Origin: Cutaneotrichosporon cavernicola
Taxonomy: Eukaryota; Basidiomycota; Tremellomycetes; Trichosporonales; Trichosporonaceae
DNA length: 64,000 nucleotides
Reading direction: 5' to 3'
Assembly: GCF_030864355.1 (NCBI RefSeq)
Contig: NC_083397.1
Location: 496,001-560,000 of the forward strand
Shown in pieces: positions 23,783-33,721 of the stretch (its first letter is position 1; each line of letters starts with the position of its first letter). Below the pieces are notes generated by a model. That model was not told the origin of the DNA. It ran no database searches and saw only the letters and a list, made by a program, of their open reading frames with translations. The position numbers and the translations under genes were made by a program.

Positions 23783-25269
23783 ATGGACGAGCTCGCATCC
23801 CTCCTGTCGCATCCTGGTGCACCGGGCCTTATCCATCTCCATCACCCACATCACCCCTCGTCGGGCATCGATCCGGTCCTCGAGAAATGTAGGGTGGTCC
23901 GCCTGGACGCTGTGGAACATCATACCCCGCGGCTGCTTTATGCCGGCGCGTTATCCCGCCTCGCTACGGCCTTGAAGCTCCCTCCGCATGAAGGGGAAGT
24001 GGCGAGTTGGGATATCTTTGCGCGTGGATTGCGCGCCCTCTGGAAAGGAAGGGCGGAACAGCTCGTCTTCCTGGTCACTAAGGCTGAGCGACTCAAATCC
24101 GTCCTCGGGCCGGAATGGACAGCCATGACACGACTTGGCGAACTGGTGAGTCTGGGAAAAGGATGAAAGAGGAGGGGAACTGACGCCAGGTCGGTCTACC
24201 AGCCACCCTCGTCCTCTGCTCCCAGATGCCATGGGACGATCTTCGGCCCGCCCGCGCCGACGCCCCCGAACCCATCCACGTCTACCTCGACCCCCCGTCG
24301 CGACAGGATACGCTGTCCCTCCTCCTCCCCGGCTCCCAGCACCCGCTCTACCCTCGCTTTCTGGACCTCCTACTCTCCTCAATGGGCAATCTAGCATCCC
24401 CTTCGGACCTCGAATACGTAGCATCAGCCCTCTGGCCGCTGTACACCGCGACCCTACCACCACACGAGGAGATGACACTCATTGGTAAACCCCTTCCGTC
24501 TCCAACTCCTCCACCCCTCCTAATCGACATCAAGCTCCTCACAAGTCTCAAGGCACAATTGGGATTCGCTCTTGCGGCGGCGGGGGAGAGCTTGTTATCT
24601 CGCCAAGTGGGCCGGGCGCAATTCATCCATGCCCTCGCACCGGTTGAGAAAGGCCAATTGAGGCCTGTATCCCAACGCGTCCTCCCTCCACCACAACCAC
24701 TAGAATTACCCCTCGCGGCAAAGTACTTGCTCGTGGCAGCGTTTTGCGCGTCGTATAATCCGGCGACAAGCGATATCCGGCTCTTTGGGCGGGGCACTGG
24801 GCCTGATGGTCGAAGGGGGAGGAGGGGCAGGACGCGGCGGGCGGGGTATGGTCGTACCCGTGTGGGTAAAGTGCCGCAACGGTTGTTGGGTCCCAAGGCC
24901 TTCCCGCTGGATCGGCTGCTAGCCATGTTCTCCTCGCTTTATGCAGAGCACGCTCCACGGCCACCGGAACTCGAGATCGCTTTTGGATACGACGCGTACC
25001 AGTCCCTCGCTGAGAGTGAGCGGCGGCGAGATGAGGAGATGGAGCTCGACGAGCGGTGGGAAGACGAGGTCGATCACCTCGCCCATTCTACAAGACTGTG
25101 GAGCCTCATTCCAGAACTCGAGGGACAGGGATTACTTCGCCGCACGTCGCCGTCCGACCGGCTGGATAACGTTACTCTCCGCTGCGAGATCGACTACGAC
25201 ACCGCACGCGATATCGCGCGCGACCTGCGCTTCACCCTCGACGACTACCTGTACGAGCTGAATGTGTGA
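23783..25269 (+). CDS. ORC5: Origin recognition complex subunit 5
   Basis: ORC5 is one of the AAA+-type subunits of the complex that marks replication origins and loads the MCM helicase. Two exons are joined at an intron of about 44 bases (about 24145-24189) after MTRLGEL. The C-terminal exon of about 340 residues carries the ORC5-type layout: AAKYLLVAAFCASYNPATSD, a basic loop, FPLDRLLAMF, and a terminal winged-helix region ending ARDIARDLRFTLDDYLYE. The N-terminal AAA+ part is degenerate. Where the P-loop should be, the sequence reads GLIHLHHPHHPSSGID with no GKS/T. The Walker B position reads LVFLVTKAERL with Thr in place of the usual Asp. Only 162 bases lie upstream before the next gene, so a missed upstream exon is unlikely. 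Identity is fairly sure; ATP binding is doubtful. Confidence 0.82.
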
Positions 25270-25322
25270 TATGTGAAGCCGTCTAGATATGCATTTTTTG
25301 GTACTACAACGTCGAATCCAGC

Positions 25323-26937
25323 TTACTTGCCGGCCCAGTCGAGGTAGCCCGAGCCGTCGGCCTTGGTGCGAGCCGCAATGATGGCGTTGGTGTGCGCGAT
25401 AATCTCCTTCTCGCGAGGGCCGCCCTGCTCGCCACGGGCGGCGAGGACCTGCTCGACAACCTCGGCGGGCTTGAGCTTGAAGGCGCCCGAGCCGGCGCTC
25501 TCGCCCTTGACGACAGCGCGGATCTCGCTCTCAGCAGGAAGACCCCACTGGCGGAACTTGCCCCAGGTCGAGTCGGTACCCTCGGACGTCGGGGCAGGCT
25601 CAAAGACGAGCTTGGGCGTCTCGGCAAGGTGGGGAGTGTTGGGGTCGAGGTAGTTCTTGGTGATCTCGGCGGGGGTGAGGCGGGGGTCGTTGATCTCGCT
25701 TGGCTGCCAGTTGGCGCGCTCGCGGCCCTTCTCAATGAGGAGGTACGAGACTCCAGTGTCAAACTCGGGAGTCGGGCGGTCAGTGCCGCAGAAGCCCGTG
25801 CTCATGAGCATGTCGTTCTCAAGGGCGACCTTGAGGTTCTGCGCCTTGCGCGTGACCTTGAAGTTTTCGAGAGCAACAGCCATACCGGTAGGCGAGCGGA
25901 GGTCCATAATGTCCTTCTGGGCCTTGGCCCAGTCCTTGATCTCCTGGCTGAGGGCCGAGTCAGTCTGCGCGGCCTGGAGGGCGGCGTAGATCTCCTGGAT
26001 CGAAGCGAGGCCAAACGTCTTGTCGAGGAACGCGCGGATCTCGCCCGTGATGGGCGAGGGTCCCTCACGGCTGCCCTTGCTGGAGACGGCAGCGCCCTCG
26101 GGCGCAGGCACGTGGTACGACGCGACGATGTTGTTCAGCTGCTCGAGGGTGGGGTTCTCGAGCTGGGACAGCGCCTCAACAAGCGAGGGAATGGCGTCAG
26201 GCTCGACGTAGTGGGTCGCCAGGCCGAGCTCGTAGACGGCCCGGCCCCAGACCTCCTGGCCGGTCATGGCGAGCCAAGCGCCAATCTCGCCGTCAAGCTG
26301 AGCAATGTAGTAGTTGCCGCCGACGTCGGGGGCGAAACCAATCTTGGTCTCGGGCATGGCAAAGACGGTCTTCTTGGTCGCGACACGGATCTGGGCAGGA
26401 AGAGAGATACCAGCACCACCACCCATGGTGAAGCCGTCAATGATGCAGACGTAGGGCTTGCCGAGGCGCGCAATCTCCCAGTTGACCTGGTACTCGTCCT
26501 TGAAGAAGCCGAGGGGGTACTTGGCTCCGTAGTCGGGGCGGAGCTTGACGAGGCCAACAACGTCGCCACCAGCGCAGAAGGCGCGCTCGTCACCACGGCC
26601 GATGACCAGCTTGCACAGCTCGCTCTGACGCCATACCTGTAATCAGCTATTAGATGTCGGACTCGCTTACCTCGCCCTGCTTGGCCAGCGACGCAATCAT
26701 GTCCCAGTCGAGCGAGTTGAGCGCCTTGGGACGGTTGAGCTTGTAGATACGTGTGCTACCGGCGCTCTCGTACAGGATGTGGTCCGTGTCCGCGTTGAGC
26801 TTGATGCCGACGTCGGCGCCGCCAGAGTTGACGGCCATGACGGGAGCCGACGAGCTCAGGTGACGCTTGGCAGCGGCCAAGCGGGCAGAGGCCGAGGAGT
26901 TACCCATGCGAGGAGCCATGCGAGTGATGAAAGACAT
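25323..26937 (-). CDS. EHD3: 3-hydroxyisobutyryl-CoA hydrolase, mitochondrial (enoyl-CoA hydratase superfamily)
   Basis: It releases 3-hydroxyisobutyrate from its CoA ester in valine breakdown. The start at 26937 gives MSFITRMAPRMGNSSASARL, a basic, Ser-rich presequence fitting mitochondrial import, followed by LNRPKALNSLDWDMI. One intron of about 34 bases (26674-26641) precedes the oxyanion-hole strand GRGDERAFCAGGD. The second half of the active site reads GFTMGGGAGISLPAQIRVAT, and METKIGFAP-type spacing is kept in MPETKIGFAPDVGGNYYIAQ. These Gly-rich loops, and a hydrolase-type C-terminal half extending about 240 residues beyond the crotonase fold, separate it from simple enoyl-CoA hydratases. 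It ends YLDWAGK with TAA at 25323. The budding-yeast relative is Ehd3, also reported with mitochondrial ribosomes. Confidence 0.9.
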
Positions 26938-27290
26938 GGAGAACGAAGAGTTGAAGGTGGGCAAGTCGTCCAGCGAGGAAAAGGGAGCTTTGCGCGGCAA
27001 CAGACAGTTAAAGCTCAAGAAGTCTAAGACCGGGCAGGACGGACAAGAATCGGAGACAAGAGATGCCGGCAAAGTGAGAGAGATTCGGTACGCTCTCGCT
27101 CGCACCGACCCGAGTTCGGCTCGGCACCACAATCTTCCACGTGGCCTCCACCCCCAACGGAGCCCCGCCGGATCAACTTCTATCAATTTCCATGACCTGC
27201 CCACCTCTTGACCTTGGAGCTTGCGAGACATCTGAGAAGGGCCGTCCACACACCAAGTCTATGCATAGTTTACATAAGTACTCAATATCC
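26938..27290. promoter_or_regulatory. Promoter region of the HIBCH gene
   Basis: A 353-base gap between two minus-strand genes. The start-proximal half is C/T-rich on the minus strand. No clear TATA element was seen. Confidence 0.4.
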
Positions 27291-30200
27291 CTAAGTGCGC
27301 GCATACTGTGTGCGCAGGCGCATGCCCGCCTCGTGCAGCGCAAAAAACATGGGACCCCGGTGGTCTAGCTCGGCCTCGGGCGCCTCATCGGTGGCGTACA
27401 GGAACGCATCGCGGATTGCCACAATGTTGGCCTGGAGTTGTTCGATGCGCTCGAGCGGGATTTCGTTCAGAATACGCTCGACCTGGTCCAGCTCAGTTGG
27501 GTGGATCCTCACGCTAATCTGGCTCCAGTCGATCATGCTCGCGAACGGGTAGTGCGACGCCTCAGCAATGAGGACTGGGATGCAGCCTGCGTACAGTGCG
27601 TCGTTGACACGTGGCGACCAACCTGGGGTGAGTCACGTATCCCAAGTCCGTGAGGTCGCCTTCGCTACTCACCAGCTACTCCACGCGGCTGCGGGCAGAA
27701 GCGCGCCGTGTTCAGCTCCACCATGTAGTCGTCCCACGCGCGGGGGAATTTGGACTGCGGCCCCTGACCTGGAAGGAGCTCCTCGTTCACCACTCCGCCG
27801 CGGTTACACGTCAGACGGAGACGCTCGTTCTTGCCTGTGCCCCAGAACGTGCCGGACCACGAGATCAAACGCGGCCGCTCGCGGGCAGGCATAATGTGCT
27901 CGACGTTCGGGAAGGTGTCGACGAGCTTCTTGCTCAGACACGTGCGGGCCGGCACGACCACGTCCTGCGCTGGGCGGTAGCAGTTCGAGTCCCAGTCTCC
28001 CATCACGCTGAAGACGATCGTGTTGCGCAGTAGCGGGTCGGGGTACCTGTGGGTGTGAGGGCGAGAGCTCCAGATCTCCCAGTCAAAGGCAAGGCAGATT
28101 CCCCAGTCGTGCGTCATAACCAGGCTCGTGGCCTTACTGTAGTCATTGATGCCCTTGATGGTGTTTGCGGCGTGGTTCCACACATCGTGCAGAATAAAGT
28201 CGGCGCCCGTGCAGTGCTGATACACTGGCAATACGATGAGGTCGGCCTGCTCAGCGGGGACACTCAGACGCCGCATGGCCTTGTACATGATCGAGTCGGC
28301 CGAGAAACAGTGGCTGGGCTGGAGGTTGTGGCAGTCGGCGCTCTCAATCTCCTGCTCACCCGGGTACCCGCTCACAACGTGGACCTTGATAAATTCGGGG
28401 TGGGCAGCAAGGTACGCGCGAGCCTCGGGGTAAAGCAGATCACGCCAGTCTACTTTGGGCACCATGTCCTGCAGGACCGAGCCGTAGCCCTTGAACTTGC
28501 CGAGCGGGGAGCTGTTGGGCATGATCGGCATGCGCGGCCCGCGCGCAATCGCCGTCAGCGGGTTTTCGCGACGGCGCGGGCACGAATCGGCCTGTACACA
28601 TCGACACTTGCCGGTCTGCATACAGACGGTGGGGGCCGCACAGTCGTTCCAGCATGCTGGCAGCCTCTTGAGCGCCCAATCGTCAGGGTGCGCCCCGAGT
28701 GCCGGCGCGTTGCCGTTAGGCACGGTCGCGCTGGTGGCCTTGGTTGCCTTCTTGGACTTCTCTGCCATGTCAGTGTAGTAGACGTGGGCGTCGTGTGCGC
28801 GCTCGCAGAGGTGCGAGCGGCGCGAAGAGTTGGAAGGGATCTGGTTCGTGAACCCGAAGCGTGAGTCGGCAGACTCGTGGTCGTCGAGCAGCAGTGGCCA
28901 GTCCCCTTCGGACGGGCAACACAACACCGATAGGCGCATATTGTGACGAGGCGGGCTCATGGTCGGGATGAGCTCGAACGCGCTCTGGTCGTCGTCGTCA
29001 GTCGGCTTAACCCACACCTGCTTGTGTTGCTTCGGGATCAACATGGAGAGGAACGACGAGTCGTGGGCGACGGCGATCTCGAACACGTCGTGGTGCGGCG
29101 TCTTATCCCCCTTTTTGTACATCTCAAAGTGGATCTCGCCCATCTCGAGCTCCTTCTCAGGGATGCCCAAGTAGCCCATACCATTCTCCTGCCACAGTCG
29201 CGCAGTGATTTTGCCATCTCCGGTGTGCGTCTCAGCGGCAACCTCTTCGATGATCCACACGGTCGCGTTCCAGTTGTACGAAGGCACCTTGACGCCGTTG
29301 GCTTTGCAGTGTTTCCCGTCCTCGCACTTCATGTGATGCAGGAAACCGTTGCCGTTGTCAAACGCCATGTTGACTGTGCACTTGTTGAGCTTCCACAGCT
29401 CGGTGTTGCGCAAGTCCTCTCGCTCCATTCGAATGGGCCCGTCGACGCCGAGCTCCTTGGCAATGGGGTCCCTCGGACAGTGGTCGATGAGGAAGCGCCG
29501 GGAGTAATCGGCGGCATCCTGGGCGAGGTGCATGACTGACTTGGCGAGGCCGACGGGAAGGGAGATTGTGGGTTTCCAGCCCAGAGTCTCCTGGGCCGCC
29601 TTGTTCGAGTACTCGGCTGCGCCACGGACATTGACCTTGTGATCACCAATGTCACGGACAGGCGAGAACGATTGAGTCTCGGAGCGGACAATGTCAACAA
29701 TCTCCTGCTCGGCCCACCGCTTGCCGCCGTGCACGAGGTTGACTGTGAGGAGGGACGGCTGGGCGTCCTTGCCGAGTCGCGCGATACCGTCGCAGAGCTG
29801 GATGACACGGAGAACACCGTCAACAGCATCCTCGACGTGGAGGAGGTCCATTGGTGGCCGGTCTGATGAGTACTGGATAGGGAGCGACGTCACCGCGTTC
29901 TGGAGAAGGCGAGGGAAGAAGGCAGACGGGATCGAGCTTGAACGCCGGTACCCGTAGACGTCAGCGAAGCGGACAACGGCGGCGTGCAGCAGCGAATTGC
30001 CCTTGTGCGAGGAAGGAATTCCATTGGGCTTGTTCGGGCTGTCGCGGAGGACAGTCTGGCGCGCGCGCTCGAAACCATCGCGCACCACGGCCTCGGCGGT
30101 CGCCTTGGTGTGTCCGATCGCACTCTCGGCCTCCTGCGGAGAGTCCTCGGTGACGGTATCCTTGGCGTTAGGCCCGAACACGTCCATGCTCGACCCAAAG

Positions 30201-30826
30201 AGGATCCATGGGACCTTTGTTCCAGACCTCGTCCCAAACAGGCCCTTGCCAGACTTGCGACTGTCGGTAAACTGGTCCTCGATTGCTTTCATGACAGCTT
30301 TGGTGCCATCGACATTGACGTGGGTGCACTCGTCCTGTTTTGGCGCGCACCACTGATCCAAAGACACAGCGGCAAAGTGTACGACACCGTCAAAGGGTGT
30401 CGACTGGAGCACGGACCGGAACGATGTTGCCACGTTACCTCGGTGGTACACGACGCCGGCTGGAAGCGTTGGTGGTTTGGAAACGATATCGAGGGCGTGG
30501 ACGATGAATCCTTCGTCAATGAGGCGGGGAGCGAGAGCGTGTGCGAGCATGCCGGCGCCACCGGTGATGAGGACGGTGCGGCCGCTCGACTTGAGGCCGC
30601 TGAACTGGAACCAGCCCTTGAGGCCGATTTTAGATGGGGGAAGGACAATGTCTTCTTCTAGAGGCGCGTCATCCCAGTCATTCATACCGACACCTGGAGT
30701 GCGGTGGTACGAGGATTGAGCAACATCGGGCTGTTCTGAGCGCGTGAACACGAAAATGGCGGTGACGATTAGGATGGCCGCGACGACGAGGCGATGTCGC
30801 CTCGCCAGGCCGAAGAGGGGCGGCAT
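27291..30826 (-). CDS. Type II membrane fusion of an NAD(P)-binding SDR epimerase-like domain with an exostosin (GT47) domain
   Basis: The protein, about 1,160 residues, joins a nucleotide-sugar-epimerase-like fold to a glycosyltransferase. The ATG at 30826 opens a signal anchor (RLVVAAILIVTAIFVF, residues about 12-27), predicting a Golgi enzyme with a lumenal C-terminus. The SDR half has the Rossmann loop TVLITGGAGMLAHAL (84-98), HFAAVS (150-155), NVDGTKA (171-177) and SSMDVFG (212-218). At the YxxxK position it reads IGHTK (237-241), so the catalytic Tyr is Ile. A middle region of about 250 residues is followed by a Cys-rich EGF-like stretch (CWNDCAAPTVCMQTGKCRC). The exostosin domain then has LIVLPVYQHC, LISWSGTFWGTGKNERLR and, across the only intron (about 27669-27622), GWSPRVNDALYAGCIPVLIA. 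Donor and acceptor sugars are unknown. It lies divergent to a GT71-type gene, supporting a role in surface glycan assembly. Confidence 0.85.
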
Positions 30827-31562
30827 GTTGTTAAGGATACAGTGGACAGTTGACGGTGAATAGTGAACAGGCGGCTTGCGCAAACAGAGTTGAAAATGAG
30901 TGTGAAGAGAGAGAGTGGTATGTTGATAGGAATGGTTGTTGGAAAGATAATGAGTGCTAATGTAGGATGATGATGATGATGTGGCCTAGTATGGCCTGCC
31001 TGGGTGGTGGGCCGTATAGGGACTAGTATTGTTTGAATTCCATAGTTTTTGACCCATGTGCCAATATGCACTTTCAATTGTCAGATCCGGAACACATTAC
31101 CCTGTGACTACCACTTGCAACCCTTCCTTCCCTCCACCTCCGCTGTGTCCTTTGACCCTATCATCCCGGTTTCTATTTAAACATTTAAACTGAAATACTT
31201 GAATTGACTACTCCCACCCAATTGTTTGACAGCTCAGCTTCTTACAGAAACGCTCTAAGCGATAACCAACCGCCTCAGCGCCAGTATGCATGCATAAGAG
31301 ATTTATGGAAAGTACCTCGACAGTTGTCAAGAGGAGAGGAGAGGAGAGGTTTCAACCCGTCAGAATTGGGGGAATGTGACGTGCTGCCTTGAAAAGACTG
31401 TGCCAGGAACAGGGACATACCAGGGTCAAGAGGTCGGGAGCGGAGGGAGGGGAAGGAAAGGGAAGGATTCAATCGCTGTGAGAAGCCTCGACGCGATTTG
31501 ATCAGAATCCAACATGCCACCACCACATCCTCCTCCACTTTCATTTGTGACTTTGCTTCATC
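30827..31562. promoter_or_regulatory. Shared divergent promoter of the GT47-fusion and GT71-type genes
   Basis: A 736-base divergent gap. A TATA-like A/T stretch (CTATTTAAACATTTAAAC) lies at about 31173-31190, some 375 bases before the GT71 start. A GAGGA-type repeat is found at about 31331-31350. No gene was recognised inside. Confidence 0.45.
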
Positions 31563-33364
31563 ATGTCGACGGCTTACGCCACCGTCAACTCTGGTCGCGC
31601 TGGCGGCGTAGCTGGTGGAATGCGGTTACGATCTAGGCCCCTCCAGCTCGCCATCCTCGTCGGCATTGCCTTCCTCATCGGATTGCCGCTGATGGCCGGC
31701 AGCGACCGACGTGACAAAGTGCGCGAATACATTGCCAAGACTGCCCTCGGAGGCTCCTCTCTCGTCCACCCGTCCATGGCGACACACATCGCCCCTCCAT
31801 CTGGTGGTATCCCAGACTCGGATGGAGTCCCACTCACCCTCGAGGCCCGCCTCATCGACCTCATGCACAGGCCGGCGTTGGACCAGTACGAGGCCGAGCT
31901 GCCTAACCGCTACTCATGCCCAATGTTCACGTACGCGCGCAACACCTATTTCTTCCACGAGGGCAAGGACGATTACTGGCACAGTATTACAAAGGACGAC
32001 GTACGGAGGTATCGCCAGAAGATGGTCGACTACTTCCGCGAGTTGGACCGCAAGAACGTTCCCCTCGTATGGGACCCGAGTATGGAGAAGGGCACGCCGC
32101 GTAATCAGCGCCGTGGAATCATCTACACTGGCTCTGGGATGGGCAAGGACCTCGCTCGTATGAGCGTCAGCCTCCACTTCCTCCGCAATATCGTCAAGAG
32201 CAAACTCCCCGTTGAGATCTACCACTACCCGGGAGAGTTTGACAACTCGACTGCGCGCGAGGAACTCACGAACAAATACGACGTCGATATTCGCGAGGTG
32301 TCAGTGCGCAAGACGGATGGTAAGACGTGGCTTATCAAGAACACTGCTTTTATCGAGTCCAAGTTTACGCAGTTTGTCTACATGGACAGTGTAAGTGGCG
32401 CGAGCAGCGACCAGCGACCAGCGATCCCAGTCGGGGTAAGCTGGGTCGAGCTGGGCCGGCGTTGTGGAGCGTGAGAAGGCAGCAGCATGATGTTGCAGCG
32501 CTCCATCACCTGACTTGAGCTTGCTGACCTAAGGACAACTACCCTCTCGCCGACCCGGAGGAGCTCTTCGAATCTGTCGAGTTCAAGCAATCTGGCTCGA
32601 CCTTCTGGGCCGACTTAAACAAAGACCACCCCGACAATGCGATCTGGCGCGTCCTCGGTCGCACCTGCAGCGACGAGCAGTGGCCAGCCGAGTCGGGCCA
32701 GGTGATTTTCGACAAGAGTGCGAACAACGGCCTCAACCTCGCCGTCCTCCATCTCTCAAGCCACATGATGGACAACAACGATATCTACGGCCACTTGAGT
32801 TACGGTGACAAGGACACCTATGTGAGTCGGGAGGAATAGAGGGCAAGGACGGGCTAACATTAGCGCTACGCATTCTACGCCCTCGGCCTGCCGTACCAAC
32901 AAGCTCCGCGTCTCTTCGCCTCGGTCGGCGGATACCAGCGACAGGACGCTACTTCGTCTCCCGACTATTTCTGCGGCCACTCCATGATCCAATGGGGTCT
33001 TACCCCTCCCAGCGAGAAACACAACCCAGAGTACCACCCCAAGCCGGCGTTCCTCCACACCATCCTCCTGAAGCATCGGTACGGCCTGCAGCCAGACAAG
33101 CTGTTCAGCCACACGAAGCGCCCCCGCCGCGACTTTATCCTCGATCCTCGCCTCGTGCGCACGCTGTACGAGTTTACGGGCGACTGCTTTGCCATTACTC
33201 TCAAGGGGCCGGATGGGATGCCGGGAGAGCCTAATTCGGTTCTGGATGGGCAGGGCACGATTATTGAGACGACCGAGGACGTACTTAGTCGTAATCCTGG
33301 CGTCTGGAATGAGTTGGCCGAAGTGGCTGCCTTTCTCGCTGGCCTCAATATCCCCGGCACCTAG
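31563..33364 (+). CDS. Golgi alpha-mannosyltransferase, GT71 (MNN1/MNN2-like) family
   Basis: Enzymes of this family add alpha-linked mannose to protein-bound glycans in the Golgi. The start at 31563 is followed by a signal anchor at about residues 28-45 (QLAILVGIAFLIGLPLM). The stem and catalytic region then contain RRGIIYTGSGMGKDLARMSV, the glycan-transferase motif LPVEIYHYPGEF and YMDS. An intron (about 32389-32533) splits the metal-binding segment, so that YMDS joins DNYPLADPEELFES, the expected D-containing motif. A second intron lies at about 32821-32864, and the protein continues to LAGLNIPGT. The sequence GSTFWADLNKDHPDNAIWRV, with later QSGQVIFDK-like spacing (ESGQVIFDKSANNGLNLAVL), is typical of the Mannosyl_trans3 family. 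Linkage specificity cannot be read from the sequence. Confidence 0.85.
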
Positions 33365-33721
33365 CTGTGACGCGCTACTAGTGCATGTTGGAACCTGTCG
33401 TATTAGATTTCTCTGTAGGAGGACGATGCAGCTTGCTTGCTTGCCTCCGTCATCCGCTGCCGTTCACGTCGCCGAGACGCGCCTGAAACGCCTCCTTAAA
33501 ACGCATATTCTCGTAAGTGGTACCTAAGGCGTCACGCCCTGTTTCAGTGCCACAAACACTAGAAACACAACGGCGAGGCGGAGTGTGTAGATGTAGATCT
33601 ACATGCATGATATAGTACAGTGCGGCCCTACCAGAGGGATCAGTATAGAATGATATATGCACCTGCGACCAGACACGGCAGACAGAGGGTTGCGGCAGTA
33701 CAGTCGAGAGCGTCGGCTAGC
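33365..33721. other. Convergent 3' intergenic region
   Basis: 357 bases between two converging stops. Nothing coding was recognised. Confidence 0.45.

Noticed and set aside
25392..26642. 416-codon plus-strand frame opposite the HIBCH gene
   Set aside because: It is exactly antisense to a well-supported enzyme, with biased composition and no family.
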